In this document: piece by piece, positions 34,078-42,575 of the stretch
Position numbering within the stretch: position 1 is the first letter of the stretch
How the letters are laid out: the number at the start of each line of letters is the position of its first letter
Assembly: GCA_905339155.1 (NCBI GenBank)
Contig: CAJPFJ010000003.1
Coordinates: forward strand, 1 to 64,000
Source of the DNA: Methanosarcinales archaeon
Lineage (GTDB): Archaea > Halobacteriota > Methanosarcinia > Methanosarcinales > Methanoperedenaceae
Direction of reading: 5' to 3'
DNA: 64,000 nt
Position numbers and translations under genes: made by a program
The notes under the pieces: model-generated
The model's input: the letters and a program-made list of their open reading frames with translations, nothing else
What the model was told of the DNA's origin: nothing
Databases searched by the model: none

Positions 34078-35220
34078 TCACTTTCCGAAGTAGGCTGCGA
34101 CCTTCTTGAGGTATTCTCGAATCGGTATGCCCTGTGGACACTTCTCCTCGCATTCCCCGCATTCCTGGCATTGGGATGCGAATCCAGGGCTTCCGGTTAG
34201 AAAACCACTCAATGCAAAATCGTATTGGAGGCTGGCAGCGTCAGGCGCTTCGAACATGCAGCCTTGATTGTACATCTCAAAGCACTCAGGGATGCTAACG
34301 TTGGATGGACACGGCATACAGTATCTGCATCCTGTGCATGGAATCTTGATGCGCTTATTATACTCAACTTCCACCTCTTTAAACAGGCTAAGTTCTTCTT
34401 GAGAAAGCGAGTTAGGAAGACCACTCTTTGCATATCCGACGTTTTGCTTAACCTGTTCGAAGGAAGACATGCCGGATAAAACAACTGTCACTTCAGGATG
34501 ATTCCATACCCACCGCAGGGCCCATTCTGGAAGGCTTCTCCGGACAGGAGCCTTTTTCCAAATGTTGTTTATGGAAGGAATGTCCCTGGTGAGCATACCG
34601 CCGCGCAAAGGCTCCATGATCACAATTCCAAGTCCATGGTCAGCTGCATACCTGAGTCCCTCTGTCCCAGCTTGATGCTGCTCATCCATGAAATTGTATT
34701 GGATCTGGCAGAACGTCCAATCATATGCATCTACAATCTCCTTAAATAATGCCAGTTCGTCGTGAAATGAGAAACCTGCATACTTAATTCTTCCATCAGC
34801 AATGGCACTATCCAGGAAGTCGGTAACACCCAATGTACTGAGATTTTCCCAGAATGGTTTCATGAGTCCGTGGACCAGGTAAAAATCGATATGATCTGTC
34901 TGTAACCGCTTGAGCTGCTCATCAAGATAACAATCCATATCAGCACGTGATTTGATCAGCCAGCTGGGAAGCTTGGTAGCCAGGTTCACCCTCTTGCGAT
35001 ATTCTCCCTGCAGTGCTCGACCAACGAAAGGTTCGCTCTCCCCATTATGGTATGGATAGGCGGTGTCAACGTAGTTCACGCCATGATCTATGGCATACCT
35101 GAGCATATCGGTAGCCTGGTTTTCATCGATATTTCCGTCTTTTGTTACTGGCAGGCGCATGCATCCGAAGCCCAGTATAGAGAGGCCAGATTCCACTTTA
35201 TTCATTTTTCTAAATAGCAT
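34078..35220 (-). CDS. aldo/keto reductase with C-terminal ferredoxin-like domain
   Basis: A 380-residue enzyme. The aldo-keto reductase barrel (about 1-290) shows YVDTAYPYHNGESE (catalytic Asp and Tyr), NLATKLPSW (Lys) and FYLVHGL (His). The end carries cluster-binding cysteines CTGCRYCMPC and, after a gap, CQECGECEEKCPQGI. This is the common archaeal ferredoxin-containing AKR type, which may use ferredoxin or flavin partners. It is monocistronic and read away from the vapBC side. The substrate is unknown. Confidence 0.92.
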   Translation of the reverse strand: MLFRKMNKVESGLSILGFGCMRLPVTKDGNIDENQATDMLRYAIDHGVNYVDTAYPYHNGESEPFVGRALQGEYRKRVNLATKLPSWLIKSRADMDCYLDEQLKRLQTDHIDFYLVHGLMKPFWENLSTLGVTDFLDSAIADGRIKYAGFSFHDELALFKEIVDAYDWTFCQIQYNFMDEQHQAGTEGLRYAADHGLGIVIMEPLRGGMLTRDIPSINNIWKKAPVRRSLPEWALRWVWNHPEVTVVLSGMSSFEQVKQNVGYAKSGLPNSLSQEELSLFKEVEVEYNKRIKIPCTGCRYCMPCPSNVSIPECFEMYNQGCMFEAPDAASLQYDFALSGFLTGSPGFASQCQECGECEEKCPQGIPIREYLKKVAAYFGK

Positions 35221-35619
35221 TGTCTCATCTTTAGATTTTGCATATTCTCATTCTCGACATCCTCACTATCGAATAAAAATGATATTCAATGTAAGTGAGA
35301 TATACATGTAGTGTGGGTAATAAGGGTATCGCAATGATTTCTAAGTACTCTAAGGAATTTGCACCCCACTAAATCTCTATTGAACTTGCATTTTCAATTC
35401 AATCGGGCAGTACAAGTAGGAAATATCAATACAACAGGTGAGAAGGCTCTCACCAGGGAAGATATGTACAACCTTGAATGATTGATAACTTATATTATAC
35501 ACTCTGACGGACAGCCGGGAAGAGCGAAACTTTTAAGCGAAAGGACAATATGAGAATTATTCAATAATTGTCATTACAGAAATTCTCCGGCTTTCCTGCC
35601 GGTAAAAGAGGTAAATTTT
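35221..35619. other. divergent intergenic region
   Basis: Promoters for the reductase (minus) and nitroreductase (plus) should lie here. On the plus strand GCGAAACTTTTAAGCG at about 35524-35539 resembles BRE plus TATA. In the leader, CCGGC at 35587-35591 pairs with GCCGG at 35598-35602. No gene is supported. Confidence 0.45.
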
Positions 35620-36285
35620 ATGGATGTTACAGATGCCCTAAATTCCCGTTATAGCACCCGGGCTTTTAAACCCGATCAAGTCGATAAGGAAAACATCACC
35701 AGGATCCTGGAAGCTGCAACCCGCGCACCCTCATGGGGCAATACACAGCCATGGGAAATATTCGTTGCCGGCGGGGATGTTTTGGACAGGCTGCGCAATG
35801 CCTACTTAGAAAATTACCATAAGGATGTCCCGGGCAGATCGGATCTACCAAGACCGCTGCAATGGCCTCCAGCCCTGCAAAAACGCATGGAAGAACTCGG
35901 AGCGGAGCGCTTTAGAACTGCTGGTATAAAGCGAGATGATAAAGCTGCAAGGCAGACGATCTTTGAGGCAAACTATAGGTTTTTCGGGGCGCCAGCTGTC
36001 ATATACCTGTGCATGGACCATTCTCTCACTCCATGGTCAATATTTGATATCGGGATGCTGGCCCAGAGCATTATGCTGGAGGCCCAGCAGTATGGACTGG
36101 GCTCGATCCCTGCTTATAATCTAGTTTCCTATCCTGACATTATCCGAAAAGAGCTGGAAATCCCTGATGACCTCTCCATCATAATTGGAATTGCGCTTGG
36201 CTACAGCGATGCACAGCATCCCCAGAATAAATTCAGGAGTCCCAGGCGGCCTATACAGGAAGTTGTGAGGTTCGGAGGGCTCTGA
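35620..36285 (+). CDS. nitroreductase family protein
   Basis: A 221-residue FMN-dependent nitroreductase. It starts MDVTDALNSRYSTRAFKPDQ, with the FMN-phosphate-binding RYSTRAF segment, followed by RAPSWGNTQPWEIFVAGG near residue 36 and the late GLGSIPAYNLVSYPD and IIIGIALGYSD. Such enzymes reduce nitro compounds, quinones or flavins with NAD(P)H. A small GAGGT ribosome site precedes the ATG. Monocistronic. Confidence 0.92.
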   Translation: MDVTDALNSRYSTRAFKPDQVDKENITRILEAATRAPSWGNTQPWEIFVAGGDVLDRLRNAYLENYHKDVPGRSDLPRPLQWPPALQKRMEELGAERFRTAGIKRDDKAARQTIFEANYRFFGAPAVIYLCMDHSLTPWSIFDIGMLAQSIMLEAQQYGLGSIPAYNLVSYPDIIRKELEIPDDLSIIIGIALGYSDAQHPQNKFRSPRRPIQEVVRFGGL

Positions 36286-36448
36286 TTTTAATTTTTATTA
36301 ATCGAAATAGAAGAAGGCGATCTCCTTTCAGATAATCAAATCATTTTAAAAAAGGAGCTAATAGATCACGTCATCAAGTGGAAGATCTTACAATAATCCG
36401 GGCAATGATCACAATAATGAACGCTCTGGATATTGGGGAGCGTCCGGG

Positions 36449-37018
36449 ATGAGGATGACCGAAGATGATAAGGAAAAAGTGATTTATAATCAGGAGCATA
36501 ATGATCCGCTTATGGAACTTAAGGAAATTATCAAACAAATTGCAAATGTCAGTAAGGTTGAAATTAAAAGGGTTGCGCCAAAGGAATGCGAAGAGATCAA
36601 AGACCTGATCTTAAGATCAACACCTGATGATTTGTATGAGAAAATGGTAGTTGGTTACCTTACATCGATATGTGCTGAATGCATGTACCCTGATACATTC
36701 CACCTTCAGCGAAATGATCTGGATTATATCGGTTTTGAACTTGAAAAGGGTACTATAGAAACAGAAATAGCGGGAAAAATGCTTGGTACATGCATGAAAG
36801 GTGGAAAGATCAAGGTTAATAAAGCAGGAGATGAAACCGGAAGCTCCATGAACGGAGGAGAAATAATCGCAGATGAGATAATGGGTATTGGTAATACATT
36901 AAATGGGAAAATAATTGCAGGTAAAGTAGGCAAAATCTCAAAGAACCAGGGAGCTGATATAATAATAAATGGGGTCAAATATAAAAGGAGTCTGCTTGAC
37001 AGGTTATTGGGGAAATAA
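36449..37018 (+). CDS. protein with GXGXG-like beta-helix repeats
   Basis: A 189-residue protein. The N-terminal 100 residues are unassigned. The C-terminal part has spaced repeats GKMLGTCMKGGKIKVNKAG, TGSSMNGGEIIADEIMG, GNTLNGKIIAGKVG and NQGADIIINGVKY. This is the pattern of the GXGXG domain of glutamate synthase alpha and formylmethanofuran dehydrogenase C, which folds as a right-handed beta-helix. No catalytic partner lies nearby. An ATG at 36455 is an alternative start. Possible scaffold or regulatory role only. Confidence 0.6.
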   Translation: MRMTEDDKEKVIYNQEHNDPLMELKEIIKQIANVSKVEIKRVAPKECEEIKDLILRSTPDDLYEKMVVGYLTSICAECMYPDTFHLQRNDLDYIGFELEKGTIETEIAGKMLGTCMKGGKIKVNKAGDETGSSMNGGEIIADEIMGIGNTLNGKIIAGKVGKISKNQGADIIINGVKYKRSLLDRLLGK

Positions 37019-37064
37019 CAGAAAGCTATGCCAACAGTACAATTTTATACTTTTTGGGGACTGA

Positions 37065-37580
37065 TTATATTTTAGATTCTCTTTTTTGGAAATCAAACCA
37101 TTTCTCGTCAGCAAGAACCACAGATGCGTAAATCTTAACTTCTGGTGATGACCAGTATTTTCTCTGCAATAGATTCCCCTCTTCTCTTGAAAGAAGCCTA
37201 AAACCATGTTTTTCATAGAACTGAACAGCCCAGAGAGCATTTGACCATGTGGCTATCAGGATGGGGTCTGCTGTAAGTTCCCGTAGATGAGATAATAATT
37301 TTCCCCCGATACCCTGATGCTGTCTGGAAATGCAGACATAAGCATGTCTGATGAGCGTTACATTCTTTCTGTGCTGAATTCCCATCACCCCCACCAATTC
37401 TCCATCTTCTTCATAAACCCACATCGAAATACCGCCATCCAGTTCCCCTCTCAGTTCATCTCTTGACATATACGGCTCCTTCCAGTATTCTGAAGGTATT
37501 AATCCTTTGTATGCCTGTGCTCCATTGTTGATTATCTCGTAGATTTGTTCAAAATCGCTGGCTGTGGATTGACGAATCAT
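37065..37580 (-). CDS. GNAT family N-acetyltransferase
   Basis: A 171-residue acetyltransferase. MIRQSTASDFEQIYEIIN is a typical GNAT start; the acetyl-CoA pyrophosphate loop is RQHQGIGGKLLSHL near residue 88, and ALWAVQFYEKHGFRLLS near 120 is the last conserved block. It acetylates an unknown amine or protein. It is adjacent to a low-confidence small ORF on the same strand. Confidence 0.9.
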   Translation of the reverse strand: MIRQSTASDFEQIYEIINNGAQAYKGLIPSEYWKEPYMSRDELRGELDGGISMWVYEEDGELVGVMGIQHRKNVTLIRHAYVCISRQHQGIGGKLLSHLRELTADPILIATWSNALWAVQFYEKHGFRLLSREEGNLLQRKYWSSPEVKIYASVVLADEKWFDFQKRESKI

Positions 37581-37600
37581 TTCATTTTTTCCTTTTTCTC

Positions 37601-37783
37601 CTACTTCGATTTGCGAGCTCTCTTTAAACGATTAATACAAAAATCAGACCCAGGACAGTAAATGCAGGAGATTTTATATTCAAAGATATAACTAAATGCA
37701 TTTGCTAAAAGCATTACAAATCCAACGTCTGCCATTATATATCCAGAGTTTTTTTGTTTATTTATCACCTTCACTGCGTTCAT
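37601..37783 (-). CDS. possible small membrane-associated protein (60 aa)
   Basis: Sixty codons with a hydrophobic stretch (IMADVGFVMLLANAFSYIFE) and three Cys residues near the end. It lies just upstream of the GNAT gene in the same direction. No family is recognised and coding potential is uncertain. Confidence 0.3.
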   Translation of the reverse strand: MNAVKVINKQKNSGYIMADVGFVMLLANAFSYIFEYKISCIYCPGSDFCINRLKRARKSK

Positions 37784-37926
37784 AATACAAATCTATGCTT
37801 TTAACTTTTTATTGTAAAAGGGTTTTGATTGTTATTCAGACTTCTATTAGTTTCACCCCGCTATCTCATCACTTTTATTCTTGGCCATCCATCCAGATTA
37901 TTGTCAGATGAACAGAGGTAAAAGTC

Positions 37927-38103
37927 ATGAACCATCGAATTAAGTCCCGTAATCTTGCGCAATGCATTGAGCGATTAACAAAGAAAGGATACACCATAGA
38001 TGTTGAACACTGCGAAAAACTTATCAGGATAAGCTTTGAGGCAAGTGAATTACGAAATATAATACCCTTCGGTCAGACCAGATTAAATGAATTTGGAGGC
38101 TGA
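37927..38103 (+). CDS. small hypothetical protein (58 aa)
   Basis: Fifty-eight codons from ATG 37927 to TGA 38103 (MNHRIKSRNLAQCIERLTKKG at the start). The AGAGGTAAAAGTC before it can serve as ribosome site. It is immediately followed, one base after the stop, by the start of a truncated MGRTVPSF-family ORF. Such small pairs resemble toxin-antitoxin modules. I do not recognise the family by motif. Confidence 0.5.
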   Translation: MNHRIKSRNLAQCIERLTKKGYTIDVEHCEKLIRISFEASELRNIIPFGQTRLNEFGG

Positions 38104-38104
38104 T

Positions 38105-38224
38105 ATGGGCAGAACAGTTCCAAGTTTTCGCATGCTGCTTGAAAGGATCATTGGAGAGTTATCTGATTTTCTAAGGGCATTGTCGGCTCAGTTATCTCAT
38201 CTAATTTGTAATCCAGGAAAATAG
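38105..38224 (+). pseudogene. truncated MGRTVPSF-type archaeal small protein (DUF8156-like)
   Basis: Thirty-nine codons from ATG 38105: MGRTVPSFRMLLERIIGELS, then FLRALSAQ. The opening is the hallmark of a family common in haloarchaea and methanogens whose members are about 70 residues. Here the frame ends at TAG 38224 just after the first half, so the protein is truncated. It follows the 58-residue ORF in an operon-like pair. Confidence 0.6.
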
Positions 38225-38339
38225 AGTTAATTCTATCGTTAGTCATTCCTGCCTGCCGCAGGCTGATTGGATTCATCGAGGGGAAAAATATATTAGAAAG
38301 CCAATGCTTCTCATCTAACCCGATCGGAATGACGTAATG

Positions 38340-38551
38340 CAAATTCAAGAGAAGAAGGTCCGACTGTGCTTGTAGTACACAGGGCTGGCGGTGGATACGA
38401 TCAGAGGCTGTGGATATCACAGGATAATTTGGGCGAGGGGTTCCGCATTATCGTCCCTTCACGCTTTGGCTATCTGCGCACTCTGCTTCCTAAAGATGCC
38501 TCAGCTGGAGCACCTTCATCAATGCAAGTCTGCCCAGGTTTTTGCCAATGA
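38340..38551 (+). pseudogene. fragment of an alpha/beta hydrolase
   Basis: The frame reads GPTVLVVHRAGGGYDQRLWI then LGEGFRIIVPSRFGYLRTLL and PKDASAGAPSS. This is the N-terminal HG-type oxyanion and strand region of alpha/beta hydrolases (usually VHGAGGGYDQ and APSRFGYLRTPLP). It has no start codon before the strand and ends where the antisense transposase fragment begins. A relic. Confidence 0.7.
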
Positions 38552-38696
38552 TGGGTTCTTTACCAGTTTCTGAATAATACTTCCAGACCTGTTCAACTCG
38601 TCTTTTTGAAATTTTCATGTCCATTTTTGTTTCACATGATTCTCCTTTTTTCTTATAGTTGATAATGTAGCGGATTTTCTTTACCGTCAATTTCAT
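38490..38696 (-). pseudogene. transposase/integrase N-terminal HTH fragment
   Basis: Minus-strand frame from 38696: MKLTVKKIRYIINYKKKGES, then KISKRRVEQVWKYYSETGKE and PIIGKNLGR. It resembles the N-terminal HTH of integrase-core (rve) transposases found in methanogens. The frame stops soon after, at the junction with the hydrolase relic, so the catalytic domain is missing. Also called from the same place: the DNA switches source at about 38510. Confidence 0.6.
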
Positions 38697-38896
38697 GCGC
38701 TGAATAGATGGTTCAGGGCAAAATTTGATGCGAAATCTTTTCGGGACTATACACTCTTTTTGGAGGTTAGAAAAATATATATATATGTATTCAAATAAAT
38801 AAGTAATGAAAGGTAAAGTAAAATATGAAAAAGATTGAGTATATTTCTCTTATGGATCAAGATAGCGAATATCTTGAAAGAAAGTGGTAGTGAGAA

Positions 38897-39563
38897 ATGA
38901 AGCTCAGCATGGTTATTGCAATATTCTTGCTGCTTGCAGCCATGTACAACTCAAGCGTACATCCGGTTCAAAGCGGCGGGGGGACTCCCTATAATGTTCA
39001 ACCTGCCAGCGATGAAATGACGGCAAACCTTACATATACAGGGCCGCCTACCAGCAATATCGATTTCTGGCAGCTTCCACTCTGGATACTGGTCTTGCAG
39101 CTCCAGCCCTTTTTTGAGTACTCAATTCTAAGACAGTTTGGAACCCTGCTGTCCTATAAATGGCTGAACGGCGATCCCCTTGGCAATGATATCCGCCTTC
39201 GTCTTCTCGAATACGTCAAAAAGAATCCAGGTGTGCGATTCAGCAATATTATCCGTAAGACTGCAATTAATCGCGGAACTGCCCTGTATCACCTGGGGGT
39301 TCTTGAGTACTTTGATATGATAACCAGGTTCAAAAGCTTTACAGGAGCCAGCACAGCGCCATATTATTGAGTTTTTATCTAAAAACGAAGGCGCCACGAG
39401 AGGAGATATAGCAAAAGCTCTTGGTTTGTCAGGTTCCACCATAACATGGCACACTGCAATACTTAAAAAATATGCTATTGTACAGGCTGAAAAAGATGGG
39501 GCAAAAAAGAAGCATTATCTGAACAAGGAGGCTCTGCCGATATTGGAAAAGTTAGGAATGTAG
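38897..39563 (+). pseudogene. membrane-anchored two-wHTH regulator, frameshifted
   Basis: From ATG 38897 the first frame gives a signal or membrane segment (VIAIFLLLAAMYNSS), a second hydrophobic helix near residue 56, then a winged helix (GVRFSNIIRKTAINRGTALYHL) and stops at 39370 after TGASTAPYY. From about 39350 another frame continues without break: AQRHIIEFLSKNEGATRGDI, ALGLSGSTITWHTAILKKY and HYLNKEALPILEKLGM to TAG 39563. Joined, it is a 222-residue regulator with two winged helices. One base is gained or lost near 39350-39365. Real decay or sequence error. Confidence 0.75.
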
Positions 39564-39818
39564 AGACCTATCATATATATTTTTCCTGTGACCAACTTTT
39601 AAAACCAATATTTTAAGTTTGTTGTTTTCGATATCCATAATAAGCCTATAATCACCCACCCGCAGCTTATAACCGGGATCTCCCACAAGTTTAATCACAT
39701 AAGCTTCAGGTCTTACTCTGATCCGTTCTAAAACGGCAATTATTCTTTCCTGGACTTCTTTTTCCAGTTTCTTAATCTGTTTGAGAGCTTTATCTGAAAA
39801 AATAATTTCATAGATCAT
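39552..39818 (-). CDS. RelE/ParE-type mRNA interferase toxin
   Basis: An 88-residue RelE/ParE toxin: MIYEIIFSDKALKQIKKLEK, then VKLVGDPGYKLRVGDYRLIM (here VIKLVGDPGYKLRVGDYRLI) with the conserved Arg, and ILVLKVGHRKNIYDR at the end. It overlaps the upstream antitoxin stop by four bases. Its 3' end overlaps the frameshifted regulator by about ten bases. The usual activity is ribosome-dependent mRNA cleavage. Confidence 0.9.
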   Translation of the reverse strand: MIYEIIFSDKALKQIKKLEKEVQERIIAVLERIRVRPEAYVIKLVGDPGYKLRVGDYRLIMDIENNKLKILVLKVGHRKNIYDRSLHS

Positions 39819-40033
39819 AGTCTAAGCTCTTTCTTTACTTCAGCTAAGGTATGGAAATTGCCAGCTTCTATCTCGGCACGGGCATGGGCTATTTCTGTTT
39901 TTGTCTCTTTACTGAGTTCCTGGGAATCCTCGACAAGATCCCATATCACTTCCTCATAAGTCTCTTTTTCAAAGAACTTCCTTTTTACAAGCTCTTTGTG
40001 TAGATCTTCACTTATCTGAATTGAAGTTGCCAT
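39815..40033 (-). CDS. antitoxin of RelE-type pair
   Basis: A 72-residue protein with an N-terminal ribbon-helix-helix-like segment (TSIQISEDLHKELVKRKFFE) and an acidic, extended C-terminus (EIAHARAEIEAGNFHTLAEV). It lies directly before and overlaps relE, the usual order. Upstream, GATTATAGTAATAAATT and an inverted AATCGATTATAGT-type element at about 40050-40072 may be its operator. Confidence 0.85.
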   Translation of the reverse strand: MATSIQISEDLHKELVKRKFFEKETYEEVIWDLVEDSQELSKETKTEIAHARAEIEAGNFHTLAEVKKELRL

Positions 40034-40081
40034 AAATAATCACTATAACACATTATAATCGATTATAGTAATAAATTTTTC

Positions 40082-40357
40082 CTACAGGAAGTTACGATAC
40101 CGTCTGATTGTTGTCTCCAGTTCTATCCTCTGCCACCCGCGTGTTAAATTCATCGGCACCATCATATTATTTGACCTATCATAATATGGGAAGCTCATCA
40201 TATAGCTGATGCCCACTCCGCTATCCCTGCCCAGCATCAGGCTAAGGGATTTGATTTCGCTGTCAGAATATACCCAGATGCCAGCTTTGGGCATAATTTT
40301 AACAGGCGGGATCGTTGTAGCATCCTCCTCAAAAGGTTTGAAATCGCTCATGCTCAA
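40082..40357 (-). CDS. C-terminal part of the following membrane protein (separate frame)
   Basis: Ninety-one codons from a TTG at 40357 (MSMSDFKPFEEDATTIPPVK). The next segments IWVYSDSEIKSLSLMLGRD and MVPMNLTRGWQRIELE look like the outer domain of archaeal membrane proteins. The gene upstream ends 28 bases inside this frame with KDFWLEHERFQTF, and both frames match around KDFWL. I think they were one gene; a frameshift in TTTTTGG separates them. It may also be translated through overlap. Confidence 0.55.
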   Translation of the reverse strand: MSMSDFKPFEEDATTIPPVKIMPKAGIWVYSDSEIKSLSLMLGRDSGVGISYMMSFPYYDRSNNMMVPMNLTRGWQRIELETTIRRYRNFL

Positions 40358-41381
40358 GCCAAAAATCCTTCAGGTACCTGTTTACCTCGCTGTTGCCCCT
40401 TTTCGCGCCATCCGGGTGCTTTGTGAAAATCAGGACATTTCCCGTTGCTGTTACTTTCATCGCCTTTCCATAATCAGTATCTATTATTTCATAGGTCGCA
40501 TTCCCAAAAATCTCAGATCCATCATATACATCGAGAGCTGCTCCCTTGCTATCTGTAAACACCGGAACGTAAACAGTTGCGGTTTTATTATCAGTATCTA
40601 TACTTACACCGCTTGCTGTTATCGCATATTCCCCGCCGCTGGTAAAAAGCACGTAGGCATAGGAGAAAAGCATGAACACCGCAATCCCTATGCCCAGCTT
40701 GCGCATGATATTAATATGCGTTGACTGGCTCTTTACCTGAACTGTCTTCTCAAAACTCATGGCAATATAAATCGATGAACCTGCGATTCCAACAGCAAGT
40801 GAAAATATCAGGGTCACAAAAGCGGCTAAAGACAATCGAATGGTATTCATAACAAAAGAACCCATGCCCATTCCAAGGTTATTAAGAAGGTAATTTATAA
40901 CCTCTCTCTTCGGTTCCTTTATAAAGAAGATGAAGTCAACTCCCTGAATATATACAAAGGTTCCAGCACAACCTCCTATGAAACCTGCCAGGGCAAGTAT
41001 TGCCATACTCCGTTTTCGTGGAGCGCCGATCACTGCTCCCAGAGTGGTCAACACAAGAACATATCTGATATAATCACCGGAATCACCTTCTAAAAACTGG
41101 TAATTAGTTCGTGCAAGAAATGCCGCTGCCAGGCCAATAATTACGCACAGAGCCAGCATGGGGTATAGCTCCATTTTTTTCCCGCTCCATTTCGGGCATC
41201 CTGATGCCGATCTGTAAACCAGGAAAACCGAGGCTATAAATAATGCGTAAATCACAGCATCCATAATAAAGGATTCAGGCAATATCAGTGAAGCTAATTG
41301 CTTCAAAAGGAGTCCTATTCCAAGACCTGCAAGAAGAGCAGTTGCGCCCTGTAAAGCCTGTTCTCGAATACCCGCTTTCAT
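40329..41381 (-). CDS. polytopic membrane protein with outer domain
   Basis: A 350-residue protein. About seven hydrophobic segments between residues 12 and 240 (for example ALLAGLGIGLLLKQLASLIL and AFVTLIFSLAVGIAGSSIYI) are followed by an extracytoplasmic domain from about 255 (YAITASGVSIDTDNKTATVY). Its stop lies within the frame of the preceding entry, and the outer domain is probably completed there. No named family recognised. It lies between the RelE pair and the DUF4367 gene, in the strand opposite to the latter. Confidence 0.65.
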   Translation of the reverse strand: MKAGIREQALQGATALLAGLGIGLLLKQLASLILPESFIMDAVIYALFIASVFLVYRSASGCPKWSGKKMELYPMLALCVIIGLAAAFLARTNYQFLEGDSGDYIRYVLVLTTLGAVIGAPRKRSMAILALAGFIGGCAGTFVYIQGVDFIFFIKEPKREVINYLLNNLGMGMGSFVMNTIRLSLAAFVTLIFSLAVGIAGSSIYIAMSFEKTVQVKSQSTHINIMRKLGIGIAVFMLFSYAYVLFTSGGEYAITASGVSIDTDNKTATVYVPVFTDSKGAALDVYDGSEIFGNATYEIIDTDYGKAMKVTATGNVLIFTKHPDGAKRGNSEVNRYLKDFWLEHERFQTF

Positions 41382-41599
41382 GCTTCTTCTTACTATTCCC
41401 TTTAAGGCATAAACTCAGCAGTCTGTCGATGCCTGTCACAGAGAATATTTGAAGTGGTCAGTTATATCGATATTTAGAGACGCTGGTTTCATTTTTATGC
41501 AACCATTCCGTATGTAATCTTGCATAAAATGTATCAGTTGTTTCATCTGTAGAAAAACACGGGTGTAAAAAATATGCGATATAATATAGAGGTGATAAA
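41382..41599. other. divergent intergenic region
   Basis: Between the membrane protein (minus) and the DUF4367 gene (plus). Minus-strand frames here are unsupported. Near 41580 ATATAATATAGAGGTGATAA holds a TATA-like stretch and a GAGGTGA ribosome site for the DUF4367 gene. Confidence 0.4.
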
Positions 41600-42235
41600 A
41601 TGAGAAAATCAATACTAATCGGATTATCCATCATAACAGTGGCAGGGATACTTCTTGCAGCATTTGCACTTGGCTTTGGCGATACCAGGACAAAGGTCAA
41701 TGCATTCAAATCTGCTGAAACTGAAAAGAACACAACAGTCTCGTCCTCATTTATCGAGCCAGAGAATGATTCCAAAACAAATTCCCAATTCAGATCTATT
41801 GAGCTTTCTGAGAAAGGAGCAATCCAGTATGCTCAGTCTAATGTCTCATTCAGGATTATTGAGCCATTGTATATTCCTGCCGGCTACAATTTCGAGAGCG
41901 TGGAAGGAAAAAAGTTCACAGGTGTTGCGACTGATGTCGATATAGCATCGTTCTCCTATATAAATGGAGATGAGCAGTTAACCATTAAAGAGACAATAAT
42001 TGTAAAAACTAAACCGGAAATAGAACCGTCCGCATTACCTGAAGACACAAGGGAAATCGTAGATATAAATGGAATTGAAGGTCGATATTCCCAGGAGAAC
42101 GGCATAAAGTCCCTTGGCTGGAAGATTGGAAACCTGAGTCTGAGCATAAGGAGTTGGAAGAATGAGGGGCAGAATCAGACCAGTAGTTCTCTTGGCAAAG
42201 AAGAGATGATAAAGATGGCAAGGTCTGTCAAATGA
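41600..42235 (+). CDS. DUF4367-type secreted protein
   Basis: A 211-residue protein with an N-terminal membrane anchor or signal (ILIGLSIITVAGILLAAFAL). The body resembles DUF4367: FRIIEPLYIPAGYNFESVEG, VDINGIEGRYSQENG, LGWKIGNLSLSIRSW and KEEMIKMARSVK at the end. Such domains are common in archaeal membrane-bound sensors and anti-sigma-like proteins. A GAGGTGA ribosome site precedes the ATG. The stop lies inside a hairpin (see next). A decayed relative of its 3' end occurs at 49829. Confidence 0.75.
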   Translation: MRKSILIGLSIITVAGILLAAFALGFGDTRTKVNAFKSAETEKNTTVSSSFIEPENDSKTNSQFRSIELSEKGAIQYAQSNVSFRIIEPLYIPAGYNFESVEGKKFTGVATDVDIASFSYINGDEQLTIKETIIVKTKPEIEPSALPEDTREIVDINGIEGRYSQENGIKSLGWKIGNLSLSIRSWKNEGQNQTSSSLGKEEMIKMARSVK

Positions 42236-42250
42236 CCTTGCCAGATTTTT
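42216..42250 (+). terminator. hairpin overlapping the DUF4367 stop
   Basis: TGGCAAGGTC at 42216-42225 pairs with GACCTTGCCA at 42234-42243 around an eight-base loop, followed by GATTTTTG. The gene's stop codon (42233-42235) lies at the stem, so the terminator shares coding bases. A similar perfect hairpin follows the paralogous fragment at 49928. Confidence 0.6.
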
Positions 42251-42261
42251 GAGGTGCAGCT

Positions 42262-42492
42262 ATGAGATGGCTATTTGACAGGAATGTCCTTGAAAATGAG
42301 TCCCGAGCCATAATTTTCAGGTATATAAAGGAAAATCCGGAAACATATGCTAAAAAAATAATACAGGAAACCAATCTCAGTAGAGGTACGGTATTGTATC
42401 ATCTTGATATTCTTGTTTATGCTGGCATGGTGACGAGCTTGAAGGACAGTAGGTTTAAAAAATATCGTACAGCGATGAAGGTGATTGTATGA
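42262..42492 (+). CDS. winged-helix regulator, truncated
   Basis: Seventy-six residues: RAIIFRYIKENPETYAKKII then NLSRGTVLYHLDILVYAGMV. This winged helix resembles the first domain of the regulator at 38897 (RTALYHLGVLEYFDMI). In full-length relatives a second winged helix follows; here the frame ends at RTAMKVIV. The stop overlaps an ATG of a signal-peptide stub (42489). GAGGTGCAGCT precedes the start. Confidence 0.6.
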   Translation: MRWLFDRNVLENESRAIIFRYIKENPETYAKKIIQETNLSRGTVLYHLDILVYAGMVTSLKDSRFKKYRTAMKVIV

Positions 42493-42575
42493 ATGCGATA
42501 AAATCCATATTTGCCATACTGATTCTCATAGTTTCAATGCCAGCCCATGCTTCGGAAGAAAATACTTTGCGATAG
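42489..42575 (+). pseudogene. signal-peptide stub (28 aa)
   Basis: From ATG 42489, a textbook signal peptide: MNAIKSIFAILILIVSMPAH, then ASEENTLR and a stop. The cleavage site would be after HA-like residues. The mature protein is missing. The frames after the stop continue with the next regulator, so most of a secreted sensor between signal and membrane anchor has been deleted. Confidence 0.55.
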
